DNA of 64,000 nucleotides, taken from JBQLZQ01 sp052168355. Its GTDB lineage: Bacteria; Pseudomonadota; Alphaproteobacteria; DSM-16000; Inquilinaceae. The DNA lies in NCBI GenBank assembly GCA_052168355.1, contig JBQLZQ010000059.1, positions 1 to 64,000 on the forward strand, given 5' to 3'. The translations under genes and the position numbers were made by a program. Of the stretch, positions 1 to 7,434 are shown piece by piece. How positions within the stretch are numbered: the stretch's first letter is position 1; each line of letters starts with the position of its first letter. The notes beneath the pieces were generated by a model, which did no database searches, was not told the origin of the DNA, and worked only from the letters and a program-made list of their open reading frames with translations.

Positions 1-98
1 CCGGACCCGTGCGCCCGCCGCTGACCGACCTGACGGCCGAGGAGGATGCCATGCTGCTGGCCCTGATGAAAAAGGTATTGGGCGATGCCCCTGCCTGA
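1..98 (+). CDS. C-terminal tail of a dihydrodipicolinate-synthase-family dehydratase (partial, 5' end outside window)
   Basis: Only the last 31 codons are present; the first complete codon is at 3 and the stop is TGA at 96-98. The peptide contains GPVRPPLTDLTAEE followed by a short amphipathic helix. This is how the DHDPS/NAL aldolase superfamily ends, and it closely resembles 5-dehydro-4-deoxyglucarate dehydratase (KdgD type). That enzyme would turn keto-deoxy-aldarate into 2-oxoglutarate semialdehyde and CO2, the step after the dehydratase at 6163. The reading frame overlaps the next start codon by 14 bases, which implies co-transcription. The family call rests on a short tail; the substrate is inferred from neighbours. 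Confidence 0.6.
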   Translation, partial: GPVRPPLTDLTAEEDAMLLALMKKVLGDAPA

Positions 99-1059
99 TC
101 CGGCATCTGTCGTGCAAACGAATCCGACCCCGCTCGATCCGCAGATGGAAGCCGCCATGGCCCAGCATGAGGCGTTGATCGCGCCCCTGCCGCCGGCGAC
201 CACTCTGGACCAGGAACGGCGCAACGGCGCGGCCACGGCGGCGTTTTGGAACGACGGCGCACCGTCCGTCGGCGGCGTCGAAATAAGGACCGTCCCCGGC
301 CCTGGCGGCGACATCGAACTGCGCATCGTGCGGCCGCTCGATGCCGTCTCGCCGGCACCCGTGACCGTCTTCATCCACGGCGGCGGCTGGGCCCTGGGCA
401 GCGCTATCCAGACCGAGCGCGCCATGCGCAGCCTGGCCGCCGACGGCGGCATGGTGGTCGTCGGTCCCGACTACCGCCTGGCGCCGGAGCACCCCTTCCC
501 CGCCGGGCTGGACGATTGCGTGGCGACCGTCGATTGGATCATCGTCAATGCCGGTGCGCTTGGCGTCGATGCCGGCCGCCTGACCGCCGCCGGGCCTTCG
601 GCCGGAGCGAACCTGGCCCTGGCCACCGCGCTGCGGCTGATCGCCGGCGGTCGCGCCGACATCCGGGCCCTGGCGCTGTTCTATGGGGTGTTCGGGGCCG
701 ATCTGAACACCCCGTCCTACCGTACCTTCGGCGATGGTCGCTTCGGCCTGTCGCGCGACCGGATGGCGGCGTTCTTCGACATGTATCTGCCCCATGCCGA
801 CGGCCGAACGGAGCCGCTGGCCGTCCCGCTTCTGGCCGACCTCAGCGGCCTGCCGCCAACCTATCTGTGCGCCGCCGGGCTCGACGTCTTGCGCGACGAT
901 ACGCTGGCCATGGCCGGCAGGCTGGCCGATGCGAATGTACCGCATGTGCTGGAAACCTACGACGGATTGGTCCATGGCTTCATCGGACGCGGCCGCATGG
1001 TCGACCGGGCCAATCTCTGTCTGGCGACGGCCGCGCGTTTTCTCGCCGAGCACGCATAA
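85..1059 (+). CDS. alpha/beta hydrolase, hormone-sensitive-lipase (family IV) esterase type
   Basis: A 324-residue hydrolase. The HGGGW oxyanion-hole motif lies at residues 98-102, the nucleophile Ser172 sits in GPSAG (170-174), and the likely triad partners are Asp267 (in DVLRDD) and His297 (in LVHGF). Length and motif order match bacterial HSL/family IV esterases, which cleave short acyl or aryl esters in the cytoplasm; there is no signal peptide. The start overlaps the upstream dehydratase tail, and a PhyH-type oxygenase follows after 25 bases, so it belongs to the acid-sugar operon. It might remove acetyl or other esters from a sugar-acid substrate, or act on a lactone; the substrate is not visible in the sequence. 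Confidence 0.85.
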   Translation: MPLPDPASVVQTNPTPLDPQMEAAMAQHEALIAPLPPATTLDQERRNGAATAAFWNDGAPSVGGVEIRTVPGPGGDIELRIVRPLDAVSPAPVTVFIHGGGWALGSAIQTERAMRSLAADGGMVVVGPDYRLAPEHPFPAGLDDCVATVDWIIVNAGALGVDAGRLTAAGPSAGANLALATALRLIAGGRADIRALALFYGVFGADLNTPSYRTFGDGRFGLSRDRMAAFFDMYLPHADGRTEPLAVPLLADLSGLPPTYLCAAGLDVLRDDTLAMAGRLADANVPHVLETYDGLVHGFIGRGRMVDRANLCLATAARFLAEHA

Positions 1060-1084
1060 TCGAAACGGAGCGGAGGAGTCGACC

Positions 1085-1915
1085 ATGGCATCGGTGATGT
1101 CAGAGGCGCAAAGGGACAGCTACGCGAAAGACGGGTACGTCCTGGTGCGTGGCTTCCTCGATCCCGATCGGGCGGCCACGCTTCTGGCCGTCGCCCGCGG
1201 TGACCGGGCGATGCGGGACCATGCCTATGACCGCGAGGACGCCGCCGGCGGGCGGACCCGGCTGTCGCTGTGGTACGAGCCGGGCAACGACGTCTATGGA
1301 CGGTTGTGCCGGTCGGAACGGATCGTCGATACGCTGGAAGATCTGTTCGGCCAGCCGGTCTATCACTTCCACTCAAAGCTGATGCAGAAGGAGCCAAAGG
1401 TCGGCGGCGCCTGGGAGTGGCATCAGGACTACGGCTATTGGTACGACAACGGGTTCCTGCGGCCGGACATGGCGAGCTGCTACATCGCGCTCGATGCCGC
1501 CACGCGGGAAAACGGGTGCCTCCAGGTCATTGCCGGGTCCCACCGTCTGGGGCGCATCGATCACGGCAAGGTGGCGGGCCAGGTCGGCGCCGACCAGGCG
1601 CGGGTCGACGCCATTCTGGAGCGGATGCCCCTGATCCATTGCGAGATGGCGCCGGGCGACGCGTTGTTCTTTCATGCCAACCTGCTGCACCGGTCCGATC
1701 AAAACCGCTCGGACAAACCGCGCTGGTCGATGATCAGCTGCTTTTCGACGGCAGCCAACGGATCGATCCTGGACGATCGCCGTTTCGCTTTCAGGCCGCT
1801 GCACAAGGTGCGCGACCAAGATGTGTTCGTCGGCCCGATGGAAGCCGCCGACGATCTGGCGTTCAATGATGGCGGCAGCCGCGCCGCCGGCCCCACCACC
1901 AAGGAGACGGCATGA
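1085..1915 (+). CDS. phytanoyl-CoA dioxygenase (PhyH)-family Fe(II)/2-oxoglutarate oxygenase
   Basis: A 276-residue protein; the ATG at 1085 is preceded by a strong GGAGGAG at 1072-1078, so the long open frame upstream of it is not coding. The metal-binding pair is seen in WHQDYGYW (His113, Asp115). The distal ligand lies in the segment GDALFFHANLLHRS (His197 or His202), and an arginine near 213 would bind 2-oxoglutarate. PhyH enzymes hydroxylate or oxidatively cleave small substrates with O2 and 2-oxoglutarate. It overlaps the following lactonase gene by ATGA, so it acts in the same pathway. A role in opening or demethylating a modified sugar acid is only a guess. Confidence 0.85.
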   Translation: MASVMSEAQRDSYAKDGYVLVRGFLDPDRAATLLAVARGDRAMRDHAYDREDAAGGRTRLSLWYEPGNDVYGRLCRSERIVDTLEDLFGQPVYHFHSKLMQKEPKVGGAWEWHQDYGYWYDNGFLRPDMASCYIALDAATRENGCLQVIAGSHRLGRIDHGKVAGQVGADQARVDAILERMPLIHCEMAPGDALFFHANLLHRSDQNRSDKPRWSMISCFSTAANGSILDDRRFAFRPLHKVRDQDVFVGPMEAADDLAFNDGGSRAAGPTTKETA

Positions 1916-2799
1916 CGGAAATCGAGTGCGTTCTGGACATCAAGGCCGCGCTGGGCGAGGGCGCGATCTGGGACCGGGAGGAGCGCGCCCTGTTCTGGGT
2001 CGACATTCCCGCCGGCCGCCTGCACCGGTTCGACCCCGTGACCTTGGAGAACCGCACCTGGCAGATGCCCGATCAGATCGGCTGCGTTGCCCTGCGCCGT
2101 GACGGAGGGGCGGTGGTGGCCCTGGCCAACGGATTTCACGCGCTGGATTTCGTGACCGGCGACGTGAGCCCGATCTGCGATCCCGAACCGCAGAAGCCAG
2201 GCAACCGGTTCAACGACGGCGCCACCGATCCCGTCGGCCGCTTCTGGGCCGGCACCATGCCCAAGGACGGGCCCGGGGACGGCCCGGAAGGCGCGCTCTA
2301 CCGACTGGACCCTGACGGCACGGCCCCCCGGATGGGCGAGCCGATGTGGGTGCCCAACGGCATGGCCTTCAGCCCCGACGGGCGCACCATGTATCTGTCG
2401 GATTCCTATGTCGCGGTCCGAACCATCTGGGCCTTCGATTACGATTGCGACACCGGCACGCCGTCCAACCGGCGCGTCTTTCTGGACACCCACGTTCTGG
2501 CCGGGCGGCCCGACGGCGCGGCCGTGGATGCCGACGGCTGCTACTGGATGGCCGGCGTCGGCGGCTGGCAGATCGTCCGCATCACGCCGGAGGGCAAGGT
2601 CGACCGGATCATCCCCATGCCGGTCGAACGGCCGACCAAGATCGCCTTTGGCGGCGACAATCTGGACATCATGTTCGTGACCTCCATCGGGCCGGAGCGG
2701 TGCACGCCGGGAACGCTGGACCGCCAGCCGAACGCCGGCGCCATCTTCGCCATCCGCGCCGGGGTGCAAGGCATCCCCACCCCCCGCTACGCGGGATAG
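1912..2799 (+). CDS. SMP-30/gluconolactonase-family lactonase
   Basis: A 295-residue six-bladed propeller protein of the SMP-30/Gnl/LRE family. The expected divalent-metal ligands are present: Glu16 (GEGAIW), Asn149 (in VPNGMAFS) and Asp201 (in PDGAAVD), with the substrate-side motif RFNDG at 99-103. Enzymes of this family hydrolyse sugar-acid lactones; next to uronate dehydrogenase it would be expected to open aldaro-1,4- or 1,5-lactones to glucarate or galactarate. Translation is coupled to the preceding oxygenase (ATGA, 1912-1915). A strong terminator follows at 2844-2879, so this is the last gene of the plus-strand operon. Confidence 0.85.
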   Translation: MTEIECVLDIKAALGEGAIWDREERALFWVDIPAGRLHRFDPVTLENRTWQMPDQIGCVALRRDGGAVVALANGFHALDFVTGDVSPICDPEPQKPGNRFNDGATDPVGRFWAGTMPKDGPGDGPEGALYRLDPDGTAPRMGEPMWVPNGMAFSPDGRTMYLSDSYVAVRTIWAFDYDCDTGTPSNRRVFLDTHVLAGRPDGAAVDADGCYWMAGVGGWQIVRITPEGKVDRIIPMPVERPTKIAFGGDNLDIMFVTSIGPERCTPGTLDRQPNAGAIFAIRAGVQGIPTPRYAG

Positions 2800-2843
2800 A
2801 GAATCCGATACCGCGACGGAGTCGATGGCACCGTCGCGCACAG

Positions 2844-2879
2844 GCTCCGGATCAAGTCCGGAGCTCTCCGCTTTTTTTT
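2844..2879 (+). terminator. Rho-independent terminator after the lactonase gene
   Basis: A perfect 8-bp stem (GCTCCGGA 2844-2851, loop TCAAG, TCCGGAGC 2857-2864) is followed within 8 bases by eight T residues (2872-2879). It lies between convergent genes and reads correctly only for the plus strand. Its core, CCGGATCAAGTCCGG, also looks like a palindrome I recall as common in alphaproteobacterial intergenic DNA. Confidence 0.85.
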
Positions 2880-2928
2880 GACAAATCCAGCCACGAGTCC
2901 CGGACGCCGCGTTGACGGCGCGCGCGTC

Positions 2929-3735
2929 TTACGGGTCCAGCCAGTCGGGATCGCCCGTATAGTCGGGACGCAGGAAGCCGCCGCCCTGGAACCGCTCGAC
3001 CAGCGGATCGTCGGACACCTTGCCCACCAGCCGGTCGGCAAAGGTTTCGGCATTGTCCTGCGGGTCGTAGCCCAGAAGCGCGGCGTTGGTGTTGTCCCAC
3101 CAGGCACGGTCGTTGCGCGACACGCCGTAGACGATTTCGAAGTGGTAGTCGGCGGTCAGGCCGGCGCGGCACAGGCGGGCGAGATCGTCATAGCTGAGCC
3201 ACGTGCTCAACATCCGTTCGTCGGTCGGCTCGGGAAAGCAGGATCCGATGCGCATGCACAGCGCGCTGATGCCGTGCTTCATGGCATAGAACTGGGCCAG
3301 GTCCTCGCCGAACGCCTTGCTCAAGCCATAGCGCGTGTCGGGGCGCGGCGGGCTGTCGGGGTTGAGCCGGACGCGGCGCGGATAGAACCCGATGGCGTGA
3401 TTGCTACTGGCGAACAGGATGCGCCTGGTGCCGGCCTTGCGCGCCGCCTCCCACACATTGATGGCGCCAAGCAGGTTGGACCCGATGATCACGTCCCAGG
3501 GCGCCTCCACCGGCTGGCCGCCGAGATGGATGACCGCGTCGACCCCGTCGAGCATCCGGTCCACGGCCTCCCGGTCGGTCAGTTCGCACCGATGGATCTC
3601 CTCATTGGCCGCCGCCGGCCCCATGTCGGCGCGGTCGGATAGGCGCAGGATCGGATATTCGCCGGCCAGCCGCTGACGCAGGGCCGTACCCAAGGCACCG
3701 GCGGCGCCGGTGATCAGAAGTCGTTGAATCTTCAC
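2929..3735 (-). CDS. udh: uronate dehydrogenase (NAD-dependent SDR/epimerase fold)
   Basis: Oxidises D-glucuronate and D-galacturonate at C1 to aldarolactones using NAD+, the first step of the oxidative uronate pathway. The Rossmann motif TGAAGALG is at residues 9-16; the segment ASSNHAIGFYP and the catalytic Tyr134-xxx-Lys138 (YGLSK) follow; late motifs STWLSYDD and WWDNTN are typical of Agrobacterium-type Udh. I chose the GTG at 3735 (268 residues), which gives the usual length of about 265; an in-frame TTG at 3774 would add 13 residues without homology and abuts the upstream stop. It follows the RraA-like gene and is convergent with the lactonase. The product of this enzyme is the likely substrate of that lactonase. 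Confidence 0.9.
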   Translation of the reverse strand: MKIQRLLITGAAGALGTALRQRLAGEYPILRLSDRADMGPAAANEEIHRCELTDREAVDRMLDGVDAVIHLGGQPVEAPWDVIIGSNLLGAINVWEAARKAGTRRILFASSNHAIGFYPRRVRLNPDSPPRPDTRYGLSKAFGEDLAQFYAMKHGISALCMRIGSCFPEPTDERMLSTWLSYDDLARLCRAGLTADYHFEIVYGVSRNDRAWWDNTNAALLGYDPQDNAETFADRLVGKVSDDPLVERFQGGGFLRPDYTGDPDWLDP

Positions 3736-3774
3736 GCGTGGGGAGTCCTTGTCCTTGGGATTGCGGGCGGGCAA

Positions 3775-4497
3775 TCAGCGGCCGGCCTTCGCGCGCCACG
3801 CCTGGAACCGCGTCCGTGCCTCGTCGCCCGGCGGGTAAAGGCCGAAGATGCCGGCGCCGCCCTCCACCTCCTCGATCACGAAATCCTCGAAGACGGTTTG
3901 TTCGAACGCCTGCTCCGCCACCTCGTTGGCGAGATGGGCGGGGATGACGCACACCCCTTCCCCATCGCCGACCATGATGTCGCCGGGAAACACCGCCACG
4001 TCGCCGCAGGCGATCGGTGTGTTCAGGTCGACGGCGTGATGATGGATCAGGTTGGTCGGCGCGCTGGGGCCGGCATGATAGGTGGGCAGCGGCAGGCGGG
4101 AAATTTCCGGCGTGTCGCGAAAACCGCCGTCGGTGACCACTCCGGCGATGCCACGTTTCCACATCCGGGTGACCAGGATGCCGCCGGCACTGGCCGCGCG
4201 CCTGTCCTTGCGGCTGTCGATGACAAGGACGTGGCCCGGCGGAATGTCCTCCACCGCTCGGCGCTGGGGATGGCTGCGATCCTCGAACACGCCCAGATGA
4301 TCCAGATCCTCGCGCGCCGGAATATAGCGCATCGTATACGCTTCCCCCACCATCGTCGGGGCGGCCGGGTTGATCGGCGCCACGCCCTGCACGAACACGT
4401 TGCGGAACCCGTGCTTGAACAAAACGGTGGTCAGGGTGGCGGTGCTGACCGACCGAAGACGGTTGCGGTTCTCATCGGTAAGGGCGCTGCCGGACAT
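3775..4497 (-). CDS. RraA-like aldolase/decarboxylase family protein
   Basis: A 240-residue member of the RraA/HMG-aldolase (4-hydroxy-4-methyl-2-oxoglutarate aldolase) fold. The conserved GGxxxxxxxxxG segment near 105-118 and the catalytic block TDGGFRDT (122-129, with Arg127 and Asp128) are intact, so a class II aldolase or oxaloacetate decarboxylase activity is feasible, as opposed to a purely regulatory RraA. The sequence is longer than E. coli RraA (161) and resembles the dimethylmenaquinone-methyltransferase-annotated catabolic subgroup. It lies between a sulfatase and uronate dehydrogenase in one transcript. It probably cleaves a hydroxy-keto acid made in the pathway; the substrate is unknown. 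Confidence 0.8.
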   Translation of the reverse strand: MSGSALTDENRNRLRSVSTATLTTVLFKHGFRNVFVQGVAPINPAAPTMVGEAYTMRYIPAREDLDHLGVFEDRSHPQRRAVEDIPPGHVLVIDSRKDRRAASAGGILVTRMWKRGIAGVVTDGGFRDTPEISRLPLPTYHAGPSAPTNLIHHHAVDLNTPIACGDVAVFPGDIMVGDGEGVCVIPAHLANEVAEQAFEQTVFEDFVIEEVEGGAGIFGLYPPGDEARTRFQAWRAKAGR

Positions 4498-4515
4498 GAA
4501 ATCTTTTCCTCGGAG

Positions 4516-6009
4516 TCAAAGACCGGCCGGGATGGTCTGGCGCCAGCCATCGGCGGGATAGGGGCGGCGCCATCCGCGTCGGTGGGCCGGGTGGTCGGGG
4601 GTCATGGTGACATAGGGATAGGCCTTGTCGCGGTTGCCGTCGACGACGGCGCCGACCAGGGCCGAGGCCAGGGCCGAATCGAGCCGCTCGCGCGTTTCGG
4701 CATGGTCGGGATCGTCGATCAGGTTGGTCTGCTCGGCCGGATCGCGCTCCACGTCGAACAGGGTGCCCAGGCCGTTGCGGTACCGCGCCAGCTTGAACCG
4801 CCGGTCGGCCATCATGACGCCGGCGCCGGTGGCGCCCAGCAGCATCCGCCGCGCCTCGCCGCCCAGGCCCAGGCCGGGCAGCGGCCCGGAATCCTGACAC
4901 GGCGCGTCGGTCAGCCCCGCCGCCGCCGTGATCGTGGCGAACAGATCGGTCAGGCTGACCAGATCCCCGTTGACCGTGCCGCCGTTCATGCCGGGCATCA
5001 CGGCGATCAACGGCACGTGGATGCTCGGCTCGTAGAAGATGCCCTTGCCGATCAGGTCGAAATCGCCCAGGAAATCGCCATGGTCGGACGCGAACAGGAT
5101 GACCGTGTCGTCGGCCTGGCCGCGCCGCTCCACCGCCGCCACGATGCGGCCGACCTGATCGTCGATCACCTTCATCAGCGCGGTGTAGTGGCGCCGGATG
5201 CGCCGCTTGGCGTCCTCGGGGAACGCCGTCAGGTCGACCGCCGCCGACCCGTCGAGATGCGACCGGATCAGCCCGGCGCGGAAGGTTTCCGTCGCCGCCG
5301 TGCCGTGGATCGACGGCGGCACGGTCGCGTCCCGGAACAGGCGCGCGATATCCTCCGGCGGATTGTAGGGATCGTGGGGGCCGGGAAACCCGACCATCAA
5401 CGCGAAGGGCCGGTCGCCCTTGTAGGTCTCCAGGAAATCCACGCTGCGATCGCCGGTCCAGACATCGACCTGATGCTCGGGCGGCACCGGGCTGACCGAC
5501 GCCATCCGGTGCTCGGTGTAGCCCGGCTCCTCCGGCCCGCGCAGCTTGCGCAGGCCGTGGGCGGCCAGATAGGCGGCGTAGTCGTCCTCGATATGGACAT
5601 GGCGCTTGTCCTCGGCGATGACCCGGTGGCCGAACCCTTCGTCCAGGTCCCACGGGATGAAATGCATCTTGCCGATGGCCTCGGTGTGGTACCCCGCGTC
5701 GGACAGAAGCCGCGCCCAGGTCGGCACGCCGCAGGCATCGTGATCGGGGCGCAGCCAGTAATTGTTGGTCAGCACGCCGGTGCTCAAGGCGTTATGCCCG
5801 GTCAGCAGGGATGCCCGGGCCGGAATGCAGATCGGCGAGGGCGACAGGGCCCGGTCATAACGCACGCCGCGCGCCGCCAGGGCGTCGATGTGCGGCGTGG
5901 CTGCAAAGCGGGCGCCGTAGCACCCGACGAAGTCCCAGCGGAGCTGATCGGGCAACAGAAGGACGATGTTCGGGCGGCGCGTCCCGTTCGTTTTGAGTCC
6001 GTGTGCCAT
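4516..6009 (-). CDS. type I sulfatase, formylglycine (Cys) type
   Basis: About 497 residues from the ATG at 6009. The sulfatase signature C-x-P-x-R is seen at 61-65 (CIPARAS), where Cys61 would be converted to formylglycine; metal ligands include Asp21-Gln22 of the LLLPDQLRWD segment and the later SDHGD motif. The closing region has the usual TLFDVERDP... feature of arylsulfatase A-like enzymes. No signal peptide is evident, so it appears cytoplasmic. In-frame starts upstream of 6009 give no homologous sequence. It removes sulfate esters, here probably from a sulfated uronate or sugar, because it heads the transcript with the RraA-like and uronate dehydrogenase genes. No formylglycine-generating enzyme is in the window. 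Confidence 0.9.
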   Translation of the reverse strand: MAHGLKTNGTRRPNIVLLLPDQLRWDFVGCYGARFAATPHIDALAARGVRYDRALSPSPICIPARASLLTGHNALSTGVLTNNYWLRPDHDACGVPTWARLLSDAGYHTEAIGKMHFIPWDLDEGFGHRVIAEDKRHVHIEDDYAAYLAAHGLRKLRGPEEPGYTEHRMASVSPVPPEHQVDVWTGDRSVDFLETYKGDRPFALMVGFPGPHDPYNPPEDIARLFRDATVPPSIHGTAATETFRAGLIRSHLDGSAAVDLTAFPEDAKRRIRRHYTALMKVIDDQVGRIVAAVERRGQADDTVILFASDHGDFLGDFDLIGKGIFYEPSIHVPLIAVMPGMNGGTVNGDLVSLTDLFATITAAAGLTDAPCQDSGPLPGLGLGGEARRMLLGATGAGVMMADRRFKLARYRNGLGTLFDVERDPAEQTNLIDDPDHAETRERLDSALASALVGAVVDGNRDKAYPYVTMTPDHPAHRRGWRRPYPADGWRQTIPAGL

Positions 6010-6046
6010 GGGCGTCCACCATAGGCGACGGCGCCCCATTTGCAAA

Positions 6047-6056
6047 GTCATATGAC
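6047..6056. promoter_or_regulatory. palindrome GTCATATGAC, candidate GntR-type operator
   Basis: A perfect 10-bp palindrome lies in the divergent promoter region between the sulfatase and the enolase-superfamily gene, flanked by AA/TT-rich sequence (TTGTCATATGAC on the minus strand). Size and half-site resemble operators of FadR-subfamily GntR regulators, which commonly control uronate and aldarate genes. This is an inference from pattern only; no regulator gene is adjacent. Confidence 0.35.
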
Positions 6057-6094
6057 AATTGGTTGGCGATAGAAAGCCTTTAAAGCGCGCTGCT

Positions 6095-6122
6095 TTGCAT
6101 CCCACTTGTAATCTCGTATAAC
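6095..6122 (+). promoter_or_regulatory. sigma-70-type promoter for the acid-sugar dehydratase
   Basis: TTGCAT (6095-6100), a 16-bp spacer and TATAAC (6117-6122) lie 40 bases before the ATG at 6163. The surrounding DNA is clearly more AT-rich than the genes. The expected transcription start is near 6129. Confidence 0.5.
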
Positions 6123-6162
6123 TAATTTTTCTCCCTTCTCCCCGCCCCCGTCAGGAGCCGTC

Positions 6163-7317
6163 ATGACCCTTGCCGACGTTTCGGTCCGTGTGTTCCGCCA
6201 TACCACCCGCACGATGAGCGATACGGACGGGCACGCCCATCCGGGGCCGGAGCGCGAGACGCGCACCGCCCTGCTGACGCTGCGCGACACCGACGGCGAC
6301 GAGGGCCATTTCCTGTGTTCGCCGGAAGTGGTGCGGCCCTACCTGCTGGAGAAGTATCTCAAGCCCGAACTGATCGGCCGCGACCCGTTCGACCGGGAAC
6401 GGATCTGGCAGCGCCTGTTCGAATTTCAGCGCGGCAGCGCCGGCCTTCTGCCCGACCGCACCCTGGCCGCCGTGGAATGCGCGCTGTGGGATCTGGCCGG
6501 ACGCAAGCTGGGCCAGCCGGTGTGGAAGCTGCTGGGCGGCTACCGCGATCGGGTCCCGGCCTATGGCAGCACGATGTGCGGGGACGAAATGGAGGGAGGG
6601 CTGGCGACGCCGGAGGATTATGGCCGCTTCACCGAGTGGCTGATCGGCCGCGGCTACACGGCGATCAAGCTGCACACCTGGATGCCGCCGGTCAGCTGGG
6701 CGCCGGACCCCCGCATGGACCTCAAGGCCTGTGCCGCGGTGCGCGAGGCGGCGGGGCCGGACTTTCCCCTGATGCTCGACGCCAACCACTGGTACAGCCG
6801 GGAAGATGCCCTGTTTCTGGGCCGCGGCCTGCAGGATCTCGGCTTCTATTGGTACGAAGAGCCGATGGACGAGTATTCGACGAGCTCCTACGCCTGGCTG
6901 GCCGACCAGCTCGACATTCCGATCATCGGTCCCGAAACGGCCCACGGAAAGCTCCAGACACGGGCCGAATGGGGGGCGCGCGGCGCCAGCGATATCCTGC
7001 GCACGGGCGTCCAGGACATCGGCGGCATCACGCCGGCCCTCAAGGTCGCCCACCTGGCCGAGGCCTTTGGGATGAGCTGCGAGGTGCATGGCGGCGGCGC
7101 CGCCAACCTCAGCCTGCTGGGGGCCATGCGCAACGGCCGCTGGTATGAGCGGGGGCTGTTGCACCCATTCCTGGATTACGATGCCTGCCCCGCCTATCTG
7201 AACAGCATACCCGACCCCATGGACCAGGACGGATACGTGCCGATGCCCATGGTCCCTGGCCTGGGCCAGGACATTGCCTTCGACTATATCGCCGATAACG
7301 AGGTGCCGGCGGTGTAG
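6163..7317 (+). CDS. enolase-superfamily (mandelate racemase type) acid-sugar dehydratase
   Basis: A 384-residue enzyme of the mandelate racemase/muconate lactonizing group. The proton-abstracting Lys169-x-His171 motif (AIKLHTW), metal ligands Asp206 (with Asn208), Glu232 (EEP) and Glu258 (GPETAHG), and the C-terminal base His309 (EVHGGG) are all visible. The K-x-H motif plus the His-containing seventh strand is typical of gluconate/galactarate/talarate-type dehydratases. Beside uronate dehydrogenase and a lactonase it would dehydrate glucarate or galactarate to a keto-deoxy acid. It is transcribed alone, away from the sulfatase operon, with a likely shared operator region. The exact sugar acid is not determinable by eye. 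Confidence 0.85.
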   Translation: MTLADVSVRVFRHTTRTMSDTDGHAHPGPERETRTALLTLRDTDGDEGHFLCSPEVVRPYLLEKYLKPELIGRDPFDRERIWQRLFEFQRGSAGLLPDRTLAAVECALWDLAGRKLGQPVWKLLGGYRDRVPAYGSTMCGDEMEGGLATPEDYGRFTEWLIGRGYTAIKLHTWMPPVSWAPDPRMDLKACAAVREAAGPDFPLMLDANHWYSREDALFLGRGLQDLGFYWYEEPMDEYSTSSYAWLADQLDIPIIGPETAHGKLQTRAEWGARGASDILRTGVQDIGGITPALKVAHLAEAFGMSCEVHGGGAANLSLLGAMRNGRWYERGLLHPFLDYDACPAYLNSIPDPMDQDGYVPMPMVPGLGQDIAFDYIADNEVPAV

Positions 7318-7434
7318 GCTCCCGCCCGCGCGGCCCCGCCGGCTCTTCGTGCTTTCATTTTCTTCGCCGATCCGCCCTCTTGCCGCCTCGAATACGCCCT
7401 CACGCGGTCCTTAAGCGCCGTATACTCATGGCGG

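Noticed and set aside
3735..3774. Upstream TTG start of uronate dehydrogenase at 3774
   Set aside because: It adds 13 residues not found in Udh proteins and directly abuts the previous stop; the GTG at 3735 gives the normal length.
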